A DNA stretch of 64,000 bases, from contig JADJGF010000001.1 of assembly GCA_016708125.1 (NCBI GenBank), forward strand, positions 3,308,001 through 3,372,000, written 5' to 3'. The position numbers and the translations under genes were made by a program. The DNA comes from Ignavibacteriota bacterium (GTDB taxonomy: Bacteria > Bacteroidota > Ignavibacteria > Ignavibacteriales > Melioribacteraceae). The notes under the pieces are model-generated. The model was not told the origin of the DNA. It did no database searches and saw nothing but the letters and a program-made list of their open reading frames with translations. Each line of letters starts with the position of its first letter. The stretch's first letter is position 1. Shown in pieces: positions 1 to 9,388 of the stretch.

Positions 1-2
1 TT

Positions 3-845
3 GTTTCGGAAATAATTCCAACTTTTGCAAGACGTACAATTTTTGGTTACAGAGCAATTGCAATGTCGAGTTTGGCAATCGCATTTATTGGATATTTAGT
101 TTGGGCACATCACATGTTTACAAGCGGAATGAGTGATACCGCTGCTATTATATTTTCATTTTTAACATTTCTCGTTGCATTGCCAAGCGCAATAAAAGTT
201 TTTAATTGGGTTGCAACTCTTTACAAAGGATCAATTGATCCGCAGCCTCCGTTTTTATGGGTAATGAATTTTATATTTCTTTTTACAATTGGCGGATTAA
301 CCGGATTGGTTCTTGGAACTCTTGTAACAAATATCCATGTTCACGATACATATTTTGTTGTTGCACATTTTCATTATGTAATGTTTGGCGGAACCGGAAC
401 AATATTTTTTGCGGCACTTTATTATTGGTTTCCTAAAATGTCCGGGAAAATGTATAACTTAAAACTCGCTAAAATTAATGCTGCATTATTTTTTATTGCA
501 TTCAACACTTTGTATTTTCCAAAGTTTATTTTAGGTTATATGGGAATGCCAAGAAGATATTATGATTATCTTCCGGAATTTGCTGACTTACAATTAATTT
601 CTACAATTGGTTCTTGGATAATGTTATTAACAATAATTTTAATTTTTTACAATTTTGTTTCAGCAATGATTAATGGAAAAAAAGCTGAAGCAAATCCTTG
701 GGGAGGAGTTACATTAGAATGGCATATTCCTTCTCCGCCGCCTTTAGAAAATTTCGATGAAATTCCAACAGTTACTCACGAACCTTATGATTTTAGTCAA
801 TTAAAAACTATGAAATATATTCCCAAGGGAGAATCTTATGAGTAA
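3..845 (+). CDS. ctaD: Cytochrome c oxidase subunit I, C-terminal part (5' end outside window)
   Basis: The reading frame is open from the window edge, so the Met codon at 63 is internal and not the start. Subunit I carries heme a and the heme a3-CuB centre where O2 is reduced. The visible part has the CuB histidine pair in VWAHHMF (codons near 105-117). It also has HDTYFVVAHFHYV, in which the two His of HFH (codons 366 and 372) are the family's heme a3 and heme a ligands. Several membrane segments follow, then a hydrophilic tail with the SPPPLENF motif typical of bacterial aa3-type subunit I. It overlaps ctaE by 8 nt, which points to translational coupling. Confidence 0.96.
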   Translation, partial: VSEIIPTFARRTIFGYRAIAMSSLAIAFIGYLVWAHHMFTSGMSDTAAIIFSFLTFLVALPSAIKVFNWVATLYKGSIDPQPPFLWVMNFIFLFTIGGLTGLVLGTLVTNIHVHDTYFVVAHFHYVMFGGTGTIFFAALYYWFPKMSGKMYNLKLAKINAALFFIAFNTLYFPKFILGYMGMPRRYYDYLPEFADLQLISTIGSWIMLLTIILIFYNFVSAMINGKKAEANPWGGVTLEWHIPSPPPLENFDEIPTVTHEPYDFSQLKTMKYIPKGESYE

Positions 846-1458
846 TCATGCTGTAAATATTGCACATAAACATAGAGATGATATTGGTGCAAGAATGGGA
901 ATGTGGTTATTTCTGTTTACAGAGCTTTTGTTATTCGGAGGTTTGTTTTTAATCTATGCGGTTTATCGCCATGAATACATTGCTCAATTCAGAGTTGCCG
1001 CAATGGAATTGAATACAACAATCGGCGCACTTAATACAATAATTTTATTGACAAGCAGTTTAACTGTAGCATTATCAATTGCAGCTTTGCAAAAAGGCAA
1101 TAGAATGCTTTCAATATTATTACTGATTATGACAAATATTTTAGCTTTTGCTTTTATGATAAATAAATATTTCGAGTGGTCATCAAAAATTCATCATGGA
1201 ATTTATCCCGGAAGTGAACATTTATTAAATCTTCCAAATGGACAGATTTTATTTTACGGTTTATATTATATAATGACCGGACTTCATGGTTTGCATGTTA
1301 TTATTGGTTTGGTTTTTCTTACTACAGTTTTAGCATTTATTATTACCGGATCAGTAAATAAAGATAATTATGTAAAACTTGAAAACGCCGGACTGTATTG
1401 GCATTTAGTAGATTTAATTTGGATTTTCCTTTTCCCACTATTTTATTTAATTCAGTAG
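838..1458 (+). CDS. ctaE: Cytochrome c oxidase subunit III
   Basis: This 206-residue membrane protein matches the heme-copper oxidase subunit III family. It begins with a soluble stretch and then GMWLFLFTELLLFGG, the family's characteristic first helix with its acidic residue. It ends with GLYWHLVDLIWIFLFPLFY, the conserved last helix. About five membrane segments are visible. The start lies inside the end of ctaD, preceded by an AGGGAGA ribosome-binding site at normal spacing. It stabilises subunit I and the O2 entry path. The family assignment is secure. Confidence 0.95.
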   Translation: MSNHAVNIAHKHRDDIGARMGMWLFLFTELLLFGGLFLIYAVYRHEYIAQFRVAAMELNTTIGALNTIILLTSSLTVALSIAALQKGNRMLSILLLIMTNILAFAFMINKYFEWSSKIHHGIYPGSEHLLNLPNGQILFYGLYYIMTGLHGLHVIIGLVFLTTVLAFIITGSVNKDNYVKLENAGLYWHLVDLIWIFLFPLFYLIQ

Positions 1459-1467
1459 GAGATAATT

Positions 1468-1761
1468 GTGCAAGAAAAACATTCGCATGAAAATCATAAT
1501 ATCAGTTACAGTAAATATTTACTTGTTTGGGTAAGTTTAATTGCGTTTACGTCAATAACTGTTACAATTGCCGGAATTGATTTAGGCGATTACACATTGG
1601 CAATTGCTCTAACAATTGCTGCAATAAAATCTGCATTGGTAATAAATATTTTTATGCACATAAAATTTGAAGATCCGATTTTCAAAGTTTTCTTATCAAT
1701 TAGCGGCTTCACATTAATTGTAATATTTACTTTAACATTTTTTGATTATTTCTATAGGTAA
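1468..1761 (+). CDS. ctaF: Cytochrome c oxidase subunit IV (small membrane subunit)
   Basis: The 97-residue protein has a His-rich N-terminus (EKHSHENHN) followed by three hydrophobic segments, as in prokaryotic COX4/CyoD-type subunits. The motif SALVINIFMHIKFED in the second and third segments is typical of this family. The start is GTG, supported by AGGAGAT just upstream and by the 9-nt gap after ctaE. It is an accessory subunit of the oxidase with no catalytic role. The gene symbol follows Bacillus usage and is less certain than the family. Confidence 0.85.
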   Translation: MQEKHSHENHNISYSKYLLVWVSLIAFTSITVTIAGIDLGDYTLAIALTIAAIKSALVINIFMHIKFEDPIFKVFLSISGFTLIVIFTLTFFDYFYR

Positions 1762-1769
1762 GAGATTTT

Positions 1770-2405
1770 ATGAATTCGAACCCAACTTCATATGCTAATT
1801 ATGTTGATTCAACAATGATATTTGTTGTAGCAGTTTGTCTGATATTTCTAATTGGTATAACAATTACGATGATTTATTTTGTATTTAAATACAATAGAAA
1901 AAAAGGACACAAACCGGTTGATATTCACGGAAGTATTTTGCTTGAAACGGTTTGGTTTGTTGTTCCAACAATTTTAGTTATGGCAATGTTTTATTACGGT
2001 TTTATAGGATTTAAAAAATTTAAAGAAATTCCCAAAAATGCTTTAGAAATAAATGTTACTGCAAGAATGTGGAATTGGGATTTTATTTATGAGAACGGAT
2101 TAAATTTAGATACGTTATACGTTCCGCAAAATAAAACCGTAAAATTAAATTTGATTTCAAACGATGTAAATCATTCATTTTATATTCCGGCGTTTAGAAT
2201 TAAGCAAGATGTTATTGGCGGAAAACAACATTACATTGTTTTCAATTCTGAAAAAGTTGGAAGCTATAATATTGCATGCGCAGAATATTGCGGAGTTGAC
2301 CATTCTGCAATGTACACAAAATTGGTTGTGCTTGAAGAAAGTAAATACAATAAATGGTATGAAGCAAATAATCCAAAATTAGCAACTAATGAAAAAGTAA
2401 ATTAA
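1770..2405 (+). CDS. ctaC: Cytochrome c oxidase subunit II with complete CuA site
   Basis: This 211-residue subunit receives electrons from cytochrome c. Two N-terminal membrane hairpin helices are followed by a periplasmic cupredoxin domain. The CuA ligands are all visible: H135 in NHSFYIP, then C170, E172, C174, H178 and M181 in CAEYCGVDHSAM. The aromatic patch MWNWDF near residue 103 is the usual electron entry region. There is no C-terminal cytochrome c fusion, so it needs a separate cytochrome donor. It is unusual that subunit II comes last in the order I-III-IV-II. Confidence 0.95.
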   Translation: MNSNPTSYANYVDSTMIFVVAVCLIFLIGITITMIYFVFKYNRKKGHKPVDIHGSILLETVWFVVPTILVMAMFYYGFIGFKKFKEIPKNALEINVTARMWNWDFIYENGLNLDTLYVPQNKTVKLNLISNDVNHSFYIPAFRIKQDVIGGKQHYIVFNSEKVGSYNIACAEYCGVDHSAMYTKLVVLEESKYNKWYEANNPKLATNEKVN

Positions 2406-3332
2406 ATGTCAGTTAATGTAACAACAAATCAAATTGAAAACGGAAATATTGAAACTGTAAAAAGTTTTTTTCAAACATTTGTAAAACATAAAAATATTTT
2501 AATGGAGTTAACCAAATTTAAAATTACATTTTTTGTTTCGGTTACAACTACAGTTGGATTTATTCTTTTTGATGGAAAAATTAATTTTGAATTACTGATC
2601 GTTACAGTCGGAGTTTTATTTTTAGCTTCTGGTGCTTCGGCTTTTAATGAATATCAAGAAAGAAATATTGATGGAAAGATGGAACGAACAAATTCCCGTC
2701 CAATACCATCCGGAAGAATTAGTTCAAATTATGCAATTATTTCATCAATAATTTTAATTCTATTTGGAACAGTAGTTTTATTTTTCAGTGGAATGAATAG
2801 TTTACTTTTGGGAATTTTTACTTTGTTATGGTACAATGCAGTTTATACTCCACTTAAGTTAATTTCACCATTTGCAATTATTCCGGGATCTTTAGTTGGT
2901 GCACTTCCGCCAATGATTGGCTGGGCTGCAGCCGGTGGAGAAATATTTGATATAAAAATTTTATCATTAGCCGGATTTTTGTTTATTTGGCAAATTCCGC
3001 ATTTTTGGCTGCTTATCCTTATGTACGATGATCAATATAAAAAAGCCGGAATTCCAACTCTTTCTAATATTTTCACATTTTTACAAATTAAAAACATAAC
3101 ATATTTTTGGATTGTAATTTTAGTTTTGGCAAGTTTCACATTTCCAATCGCAAATTTATCATTAAGTATTTTATCAAATATTTTATTTATTGTTTTTGGA
3201 ATCTTAACTTTTTTTGCAACAGTGATGAGTAAACAAAATCACACAAAAGAAAATTTCAGAAACAAGTTTATGATAATTAATCTTTATGTTTTAAGTATTC
3301 TTTTACTAATCACAACTGAAAGTTTATTTTAA
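2406..3332 (+). CDS. ctaB: Protoheme IX farnesyltransferase (heme O synthase)
   Basis: This UbiA-superfamily polytopic membrane protein of 308 residues farnesylates heme b to heme O for the oxidase encoded just upstream. The prenyl-diphosphate/Mg binding motif is visible as NEYQERNIDGKMERT followed by SRPIPSG. A second conserved loop includes PLKLISPFAIIPG and IPHFW. About nine hydrophobic segments are present. The ATG directly follows the ctaC stop codon, so the two genes are co-transcribed. It has the usual family length. Confidence 0.95.
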   Translation: MSVNVTTNQIENGNIETVKSFFQTFVKHKNILMELTKFKITFFVSVTTTVGFILFDGKINFELLIVTVGVLFLASGASAFNEYQERNIDGKMERTNSRPIPSGRISSNYAIISSIILILFGTVVLFFSGMNSLLLGIFTLLWYNAVYTPLKLISPFAIIPGSLVGALPPMIGWAAAGGEIFDIKILSLAGFLFIWQIPHFWLLILMYDDQYKKAGIPTLSNIFTFLQIKNITYFWIVILVLASFTFPIANLSLSILSNILFIVFGILTFFATVMSKQNHTKENFRNKFMIINLYVLSILLLITTESLF

Positions 3333-3350
3333 AATTTAGGAAAATTTTTA

Positions 3351-4694
3351 ATGGATATACTTCAAGATATAGTTTTTCCACAATCACCGACGCATATTTT
3401 ATTATTAAAATATTTATTCTTTTTAACATTGCTTTTACTTCTTCCGTATTTAAGTGTGTTGATTGGAACAACTTTATTTTCGGTAATGCATTTTCATCAA
3501 GGCAAAAAATTTGAAAATCGTAATTCATTAATTTTTGCAAAAGAATTGATTGACCTTTTTACTGTTAATAAATCAATGGCAATTGCATTGGGAATAGTTC
3601 CGTTTTTGAGTTTAATATTTATTTTAGCACAGCTTCTTTACGGAACAAAAACAAACTTTACGCCGGATTTAATTTTTGCACTTTTACTTCTAGTGAGTTC
3701 ACTTTTCTACATATATATTTATAAATATAGTTTCAGTTTGAAAAATGCTTTCAATCTTGTGAATGTTAAAGATATTTCAAATCAAAATTCTGCTGAAGAA
3801 TTTAAAGCGCTTAGAAAAAGTAATTCCAAGCTGCTTTCTAAATCCGGAATAATTGGATTAATTTTATTATTGATTTCGGTTTACATTTTAATCGGAGTTA
3901 TAAAAATTGTAAGCTTGCAAATTTCTGAAATTGATTTCTTAACAATTCTCATTTCAACGGATACAATTTTATATTTTCTATTTTATTTAGCATTTTCGAT
4001 TTCAATAACTTGCGCTGCTATTATTTTTAAGTATTTCAAAAGTGATGCAAAAAAATATAAAAGTGATTATCTGAATTTCATTAAAATATTCACTTTAAAA
4101 ACCGGACTTATTTTCACGTTCATTCAGCCATTTTTATTTGTAATATCTTTTATTACTTCACCGGAAAATTCTTTATCATTTTCAATCTTTATTACCGGAA
4201 CGTTGACTTTATTGCTTATGCTGGTTATAAGTATTTTGTTTTATTTAATGCATAAAGATTCCAAAACTCATTTGGGAGGTTCTGCAGTTTTAGTATTTTT
4301 AATTCTTACAGCAACTTTGATTTACAAAGATCATTTAGCTTTCGAAACAAAAAATGTCAAAAATTTATTTGAGCAAGAAAAAGCATACAAAATATTCTCC
4401 GTAAAAGTTAAAGAAGAAGCCGGAATTACAGAAATTGTTGAAATAAAAGGTGAAGATATTTATAATGCAAAATGTATTGCGTGCCATCGTTTTGATACGA
4501 AATTAGTTGGACCGGCTTATAATGATGTACTTCCAAAGTATGATGGAAAAAGAGTAGAGTTGATTGATTTTATTTTAAATCCGAGAAAAGTTAATCCGGA
4601 ATTTACTGCAATGCCAAATCAAGGATTAAAACCAAAAGAAGCTGAAGCCATTGCGGATTATATTGTAAAGATGTATAAAGAAAATAAAAAATAG
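3351..4694 (+). CDS. Polytopic membrane protein with C-terminal cytochrome c domain
   Basis: The 447-residue protein has about eight predicted membrane segments in residues 1-345, then a small class I cytochrome c domain. Heme attachment is CIACH at residues 375-379, and the likely axial Met is M421 in AMPNQG. Its place directly behind ctaB suggests it passes electrons to CuA of the oxidase, whose subunit II has no cytochrome c of its own. I do not recognise the membrane part as a named oxidoreductase. No second heme motif is seen, and conserved heme-ligand His pairs are not obvious. The role as a membrane-tethered electron donor is an inference. Confidence 0.7.
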   Translation: MDILQDIVFPQSPTHILLLKYLFFLTLLLLLPYLSVLIGTTLFSVMHFHQGKKFENRNSLIFAKELIDLFTVNKSMAIALGIVPFLSLIFILAQLLYGTKTNFTPDLIFALLLLVSSLFYIYIYKYSFSLKNAFNLVNVKDISNQNSAEEFKALRKSNSKLLSKSGIIGLILLLISVYILIGVIKIVSLQISEIDFLTILISTDTILYFLFYLAFSISITCAAIIFKYFKSDAKKYKSDYLNFIKIFTLKTGLIFTFIQPFLFVISFITSPENSLSFSIFITGTLTLLLMLVISILFYLMHKDSKTHLGGSAVLVFLILTATLIYKDHLAFETKNVKNLFEQEKAYKIFSVKVKEEAGITEIVEIKGEDIYNAKCIACHRFDTKLVGPAYNDVLPKYDGKRVELIDFILNPRKVNPEFTAMPNQGLKPKEAEAIADYIVKMYKENKK

Positions 4695-4760
4695 TGGTAT
4701 TTAATTTCTTTTTTTGGAAAAAATTTTACAGTTTAAAATAACACTATTATAAAATTATTC

Positions 4761-5612
4761 ATGTATTCTATTCTTCAACTAATTGAACGTTCTGCAGATT
4801 ACTTAAATTCAAAAGGTGTTGAATCGCCAAGATTAAATGCCGAATTATTGCTTGCTAATATTTTAGATTGTAATAGAATGCAATTATATCTTAAATATGA
4901 TCAGCCGCTAAAAGATTTGGAAATTTCAAAATACCGAGAATATATTTCCAGAAGAGGAAAACGCGAACCACTTCAATATATAATTGGTAAAGTTGAATTT
5001 TACGGATTGAATTTTATTGTAAATAAAAATGTGTTAATTCCACGACAAGAAACAGAAATTTTAATAGATACAATTCTTGAATATGTTAAATCGCAAAGTG
5101 AAATTAAAATTCTTGATATTGGAACTGGAAGTGGAAATATTGCAATTGCACTAGCAAAAAATTTAAGTGATGCTGAAATTGATTCAATCGATATAAGTAA
5201 AGAGGCAATTGAGATTGCAAAACAAAATGCAAAAATAAATTCGGTTGATGATAAAATTAATTTTATTGTAAATGATTTTAAGAATTTTAATAATATTGAA
5301 AATCAGTATGATATTATTGTTTCAAATCCACCTTATATAAATTTGAAAGAATACAATTTACTTGAAAAAGAATTACTAGAATTTGAACCTAAAATTTCAT
5401 TGACTGATTTTAACGATGGATTAAGTTTTTATAACTTAATTTCGCAAAAAGCAAATTTATTATTGAAGAAAAACGGAATAGTATTTTATGAAGTTGGAAT
5501 TTACCAATCTGAGCAAGTAAAAAAAATATTTGAACAAAATAATTTTGGTAAAATTAATATCAGAAAAGATTATTTAGGAATTGATAGAGTTGTATTTGGA
5601 GAATTAAATTGA
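4761..5612 (+). CDS. prmC: Peptide chain release factor N5-glutamine methyltransferase
   Basis: PrmC/HemK methylates the GGQ glutamine of release factors, using S-adenosylmethionine. The protein has 283 residues, with the N-terminal helical domain (residues 1-80, containing REPLQYIIG) and then the Rossmann methyltransferase fold with ILDIGTGSGNIAIAL. The substrate-binding NPPY motif appears as SNPPYINLKEY. Length and motif order are standard. It overlaps the next gene by 4 nt. Confidence 0.95.
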   Translation: MYSILQLIERSADYLNSKGVESPRLNAELLLANILDCNRMQLYLKYDQPLKDLEISKYREYISRRGKREPLQYIIGKVEFYGLNFIVNKNVLIPRQETEILIDTILEYVKSQSEIKILDIGTGSGNIAIALAKNLSDAEIDSIDISKEAIEIAKQNAKINSVDDKINFIVNDFKNFNNIENQYDIIVSNPPYINLKEYNLLEKELLEFEPKISLTDFNDGLSFYNLISQKANLLLKKNGIVFYEVGIYQSEQVKKIFEQNNFGKINIRKDYLGIDRVVFGELN

Positions 5613-6058
5613 GAGCTTTAGTTCAAAGGGTTTCCGAAGGACATGTTTATGTTAAAGAAAATCCTTATTTAGAAAAAATTAATAAAGGAATGGTAATTTT
5701 ATTAGGAATAAGCGAAGACGATTCCGAAAGTGAAGTTTTATTTGTTTCTGAAAAATGTGCAAATCTTAGAATTTTTGAAGACGAAAATCAAAAAATGAAT
5801 TTATCAATTAAAGATATTGATGGAGAAGTTTTGATAATTTCTCAGTTTACATTATACGGCGATACTAGAAAAGGAAACAGGCCAAGTTTTAACAAAGCTG
5901 CAAAACCGGAATTGGCAGAAAATCTTTATAATAAATTTGTTGCAGAAATGAAAAAACATCTGAGTAGTTCAAAAATAAAAGAAGGAATTTTTGGTGCAAT
6001 GATGGAAGTAAAAATAATTAATGATGGTCCGGTAACAGTACTTGTTGAATCTAAGTAA
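5609..6058 (+). CDS. dtd: D-aminoacyl-tRNA deacylase
   Basis: The 149-residue enzyme removes D-amino acids from mis-charged tRNA. Both family signatures are present: SQFTLYGD in the middle and NDGPVTV near the C-terminus, which form the cross-dimer active site. The start is TTG within the prmC stop (TTGA overlap), giving MRALVQRVSEGHV, the usual N-terminus. The unusual start codon is supported by the exact family N-terminus and the coupled arrangement. Confidence 0.95.
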   Translation: MRALVQRVSEGHVYVKENPYLEKINKGMVILLGISEDDSESEVLFVSEKCANLRIFEDENQKMNLSIKDIDGEVLIISQFTLYGDTRKGNRPSFNKAAKPELAENLYNKFVAEMKKHLSSSKIKEGIFGAMMEVKIINDGPVTVLVESK

Positions 6059-6104
6059 CTATATTTGTAATTTAAACTATTAAATTTATATAGAAGATTA
6101 AAAT

Positions 6105-7004
6105 TTGCATTCAACAATTTTAATATTTCTTGATGGAGTTGGAATTGGAAAATCCGATCCGTCAATCAATCCTTTTTTCAAATATCCTTTCAAAACATTT
6201 ACAGAACTTTTCGGCGAAACTCCATCTTTAGAAAAACAAAAAATTTCAAAAGACGGCAGATTTATTTTCCCAACAGATGCAGTAATGGAAATACCGGATT
6301 TACCACAAAGCGGTACCGGCCAAACATCAATCTTCTGTGGTGTTAATGCTGCAAGAATTGTCGGGCATCATTTTGGACCTTTTCCACATTCAAGTTTAGT
6401 TCCAATAATTAAAATTCAAAATATATTTCAAAAATTTAAAAAGATAAAAAAGAAAGTAACTTTTGTAAATGCATATCCAAAAGTATTTTTTGAATATATA
6501 GAATCCGGTAAAAAAAGATTAAGTGTAACAAGTCTTAGTTGTATGTTAAGTAACGTTCCATTAAATGGCGTAACGGAATTAAGAAAAGGTGAAGCTTTAA
6601 GTGCGGAAATTGATAACGACGGCTGGGTTAACAAGCTTGGATATTCTCTGCCGATAATTAAACCAGAAACTGCCGCAAAAAGATTATTCAAAATTGCTGC
6701 GGAAAATCATTTTACATTATTTGAACATTTTCTCACTGATCATCTTGGTCATGGCAGAAATATTGAAACCCTTGAAGAAAGATTAAATGTTTTAGATCAA
6801 TTTTTGTATTGTGTAATTAAAAATGTTCCGGAGAATTTTACAATTCTTATTTGTTCCGATCACGGAAATTTGGAAGACATCTCAATAAAATCGCATACTA
6901 CCAATCCGGCACTAACAATTTCAGTGGGAAAATATGCTGAAAGATTATCAAACAGAATTACAAATTTATCGCATATAAGGGATGCAATTCTGGAGCTTTA
7001 TTAG
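6105..7004 (+). CDS. Alkaline-phosphatase-superfamily metalloenzyme (phosphoglycerate-mutase-like)
   Basis: The 299-residue protein starts with TTG (HSTILIFLDGVGIG), where the Asp of LDGVG is the first metal ligand of this superfamily. GTGQTS near residue 70 holds the likely Thr/Ser nucleophile. DHLGHGRN and CSDHGNLED provide the second metal site, as in cofactor-independent phosphoglycerate mutase. It is far shorter than true iPGM (about 510 residues) and lacks the inserted transferase domain. A phosphatase or phosphopentomutase-like hydrolase is therefore more likely, and the substrate is unknown. It sits between dtd and comEC, overlapping the latter by 1 nt. Confidence 0.72.
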   Translation: MHSTILIFLDGVGIGKSDPSINPFFKYPFKTFTELFGETPSLEKQKISKDGRFIFPTDAVMEIPDLPQSGTGQTSIFCGVNAARIVGHHFGPFPHSSLVPIIKIQNIFQKFKKIKKKVTFVNAYPKVFFEYIESGKKRLSVTSLSCMLSNVPLNGVTELRKGEALSAEIDNDGWVNKLGYSLPIIKPETAAKRLFKIAAENHFTLFEHFLTDHLGHGRNIETLEERLNVLDQFLYCVIKNVPENFTILICSDHGNLEDISIKSHTTNPALTISVGKYAERLSNRITNLSHIRDAILELY

Positions 7005-9385
7005 TGGAAAAATTTCCTATAATAAAAATCGTAATTGCTTTTTGTTTAGGAATCACACTTCAAGAAATTTTTAATTTTAATTTTATTGTAATCCTCTCAA
7101 CAATTATTTTCATCTCAATTTTACATATTACTTTTATAATATTTTCTAATAATAAAAATCAAACTTGGAATGTTTTTATAATTTTATTTCTTTCAATTTG
7201 TCTTGGAATATTTTCGCTTTATACTCAAAATTTAACAATTGCAACATATCCTTTCGAAACTCCTAAAATTACAAATGCAGAAATTGTTGGAGTAATTGAT
7301 GACATTGAATTGATTAAAAAAAAGAAACTCACTTTTGAATTAAGTTTATCAGAAATAAATAACCAAAAAATATCCAATCAAATTTTCTTTTGTAATTTCT
7401 GGAAAGATACTTTAACAAATGTTGAAAAAATTTATAATAATATTAAAATTGGGAATAAAATAAAATTCATCGGTACAATTGTTCAAGCGAAAAATCAAAG
7501 AAATCCGGGTGAGTTTAATTATGAAGAATACTTAAATAATATTGGGATTTCCGGAGTAATTAGCTGTTACGAATATGATGATTTTAAAATTGTTGATGAA
7601 AGAAAATTCGTTTTAAATAATTTAATTTTTGAAGTAAGAAAATTAATCGATAATAGAATTAAAGAATTATATTCTGAAAAATATTCATATTTTCTCAAGG
7701 GAATTTTACTTGCCGATAGATCCGATATTGATACAGGAACTAAAACTGCATTTACAAATACCGGAGTAATTCACGTTCTTGCCGTTTCCGGGCTGCATGT
7801 TGGATTTATTGCAGTTATTATTTTTTTACTTTCCGGCAGAATTAATATTAAATACAAATATTACACATCAATTGTTGGAATAATTATATTCTTAATTCTA
7901 ACTGGTAGTTTGCCATCTGTTTTTAGAGCTTCAATTATGGCTATTTTATTTTTCATTTCAAAATTATCCGGAAGAAGTACAAACGGATTTAATTCAATTG
8001 CTATTGCGGCATTTATAATTTTGGTTTTAAATCCAAGTGAACTTTTCAATCCGGGTTTTTTACTTTCGTTTTCTGCAGTTTTATCAATCCTAATTATTTT
8101 TCCAATTTTTTCAGAAAAATTAAAAACATTTAGTATAAATAAAATTGTAAAAAATATTTTATTGTTTTTTTCAGTTTCAATGGCAGCACAAATAGGAACT
8201 TTACCATTCACAATTTACTATTTTAATAAAATTTCAATTATATCATTATTTGCAAATATGATTGTCATTCCGATGATTGGAATTATTGTAGCTGTTGCCG
8301 TGCTTTCAATTTTGGTCAGTATAATTTCAATATCGTTTGCATCAATATTTGCTGTGGCGAATACATTTTTAATTTCCTTAATATTTTATTTTATAAAAGT
8401 ACTTTCCAATTTAGATTTTTCATTTATCAATATTTTTAATTTCTCAATTTATGATGGAGCAGTTTTTTACATTTCATTAGTTCTAATAATTTATTCTACT
8501 AAAACTATTAACGGATTTAAACTAATTCTAACTTTAACTATTATAGTTTTTAGCACATTTTTACTTTTTAAAATTGATAACAAATCTTTATTGCCGGAAA
8601 ATGAATTAACAATTTTTACAATTGATGTTGGGCAAGGCGATTCTTTTTTAGTTAAATTTCCTAATAATAAAATTGCATTAATTGATGCTGGAAATTCCAC
8701 CGAATTTTTTGATTGTGGTGAATTTATAATTTATCCGTTGCTGCAAAGATTGGAAATTGAAAAAATTGATTACGCATTTATTTCACATTTGGATTCCGAT
8801 CATTTTGGCGGAAGTATTTTTTTGATTCAAAATAATTTGATTGAAAATCTTTTTAAACCAAAAAAAGAAGAAAGTATTAAAGATAAAATTTTTGAGAAAT
8901 TTTTAGATTCAAATAATGTGCAATACTTTTTTTATTCTGATACAACTTTTAAAATTGGCGAAACAAGTGTTACTTTTTTTAATGATACGACCAAATTAAA
9001 TTCAATGAATTTTAGCAGCAATGATAATAGCGGAATTGTGAAAATTGATTATGGGAAAAATTCATTTTTGTTTGTCGGCGATGCAGAATTGGAAATGGAA
9101 AAATTTCTTGTTGAAAATTATTCTGATAAATTGAAATCGGACGTTTTAAAAATTGGACATCACGGAAGTAAACATTCTTCAAACGATGAATTTTTAGAAA
9201 TTGTAAATCCTAAAATTGGAATTATAAGTGCCGGAATAATGAATAAATTTAAACATCCAACAAAAGAAGTTTTGAATAAATTAAGCGAAAGGAAAATTCA
9301 AATTTTAAGGACAGATAAAGTTGGGGCAATAATTTTATCATCAAACGGAAAAGAAATAAAAAATATTGATTGGAGAAATTTTTAA
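7004..9385 (+). CDS. comEC: ComEC/Rec2-family DNA uptake channel
   Basis: The 793-residue protein has three parts: an N-terminal domain with two membrane segments and an OB-like soluble region, the central Competence domain, and a C-terminal metallo-beta-lactamase-like domain. The Competence domain (about residues 220-500) includes GVIHVLAVSGLHVGF and a further set of helices. The C-terminal domain shows SHLDSDHFGG, GDAELEMEKFL and KIGHHGSKHSS. The family moves single-stranded DNA across the inner membrane in natural transformation. The start is GTG, overlapping the preceding stop by 1 nt. No other competence gene is adjacent, so active transformation is not proven. Confidence 0.93.
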   Translation: MEKFPIIKIVIAFCLGITLQEIFNFNFIVILSTIIFISILHITFIIFSNNKNQTWNVFIILFLSICLGIFSLYTQNLTIATYPFETPKITNAEIVGVIDDIELIKKKKLTFELSLSEINNQKISNQIFFCNFWKDTLTNVEKIYNNIKIGNKIKFIGTIVQAKNQRNPGEFNYEEYLNNIGISGVISCYEYDDFKIVDERKFVLNNLIFEVRKLIDNRIKELYSEKYSYFLKGILLADRSDIDTGTKTAFTNTGVIHVLAVSGLHVGFIAVIIFLLSGRINIKYKYYTSIVGIIIFLILTGSLPSVFRASIMAILFFISKLSGRSTNGFNSIAIAAFIILVLNPSELFNPGFLLSFSAVLSILIIFPIFSEKLKTFSINKIVKNILLFFSVSMAAQIGTLPFTIYYFNKISIISLFANMIVIPMIGIIVAVAVLSILVSIISISFASIFAVANTFLISLIFYFIKVLSNLDFSFINIFNFSIYDGAVFYISLVLIIYSTKTINGFKLILTLTIIVFSTFLLFKIDNKSLLPENELTIFTIDVGQGDSFLVKFPNNKIALIDAGNSTEFFDCGEFIIYPLLQRLEIEKIDYAFISHLDSDHFGGSIFLIQNNLIENLFKPKKEESIKDKIFEKFLDSNNVQYFFYSDTTFKIGETSVTFFNDTTKLNSMNFSSNDNSGIVKIDYGKNSFLFVGDAELEMEKFLVENYSDKLKSDVLKIGHHGSKHSSNDEFLEIVNPKIGIISAGIMNKFKHPTKEVLNKLSERKIQILRTDKVGAIILSSNGKEIKNIDWRNF

Positions 9386-9388
9386 TCT

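Noticed and set aside
6105..7004. Complete phosphoglycerate mutase
   Set aside because: The protein is about 200 residues too short and lacks the inserted transferase domain, though the metal-site motifs are present.
7861..8211. 116-codon minus-strand frame
   Set aside because: It is antisense to the ComEC membrane domain, where A/T-rich hydrophobic codons often leave the other strand open.
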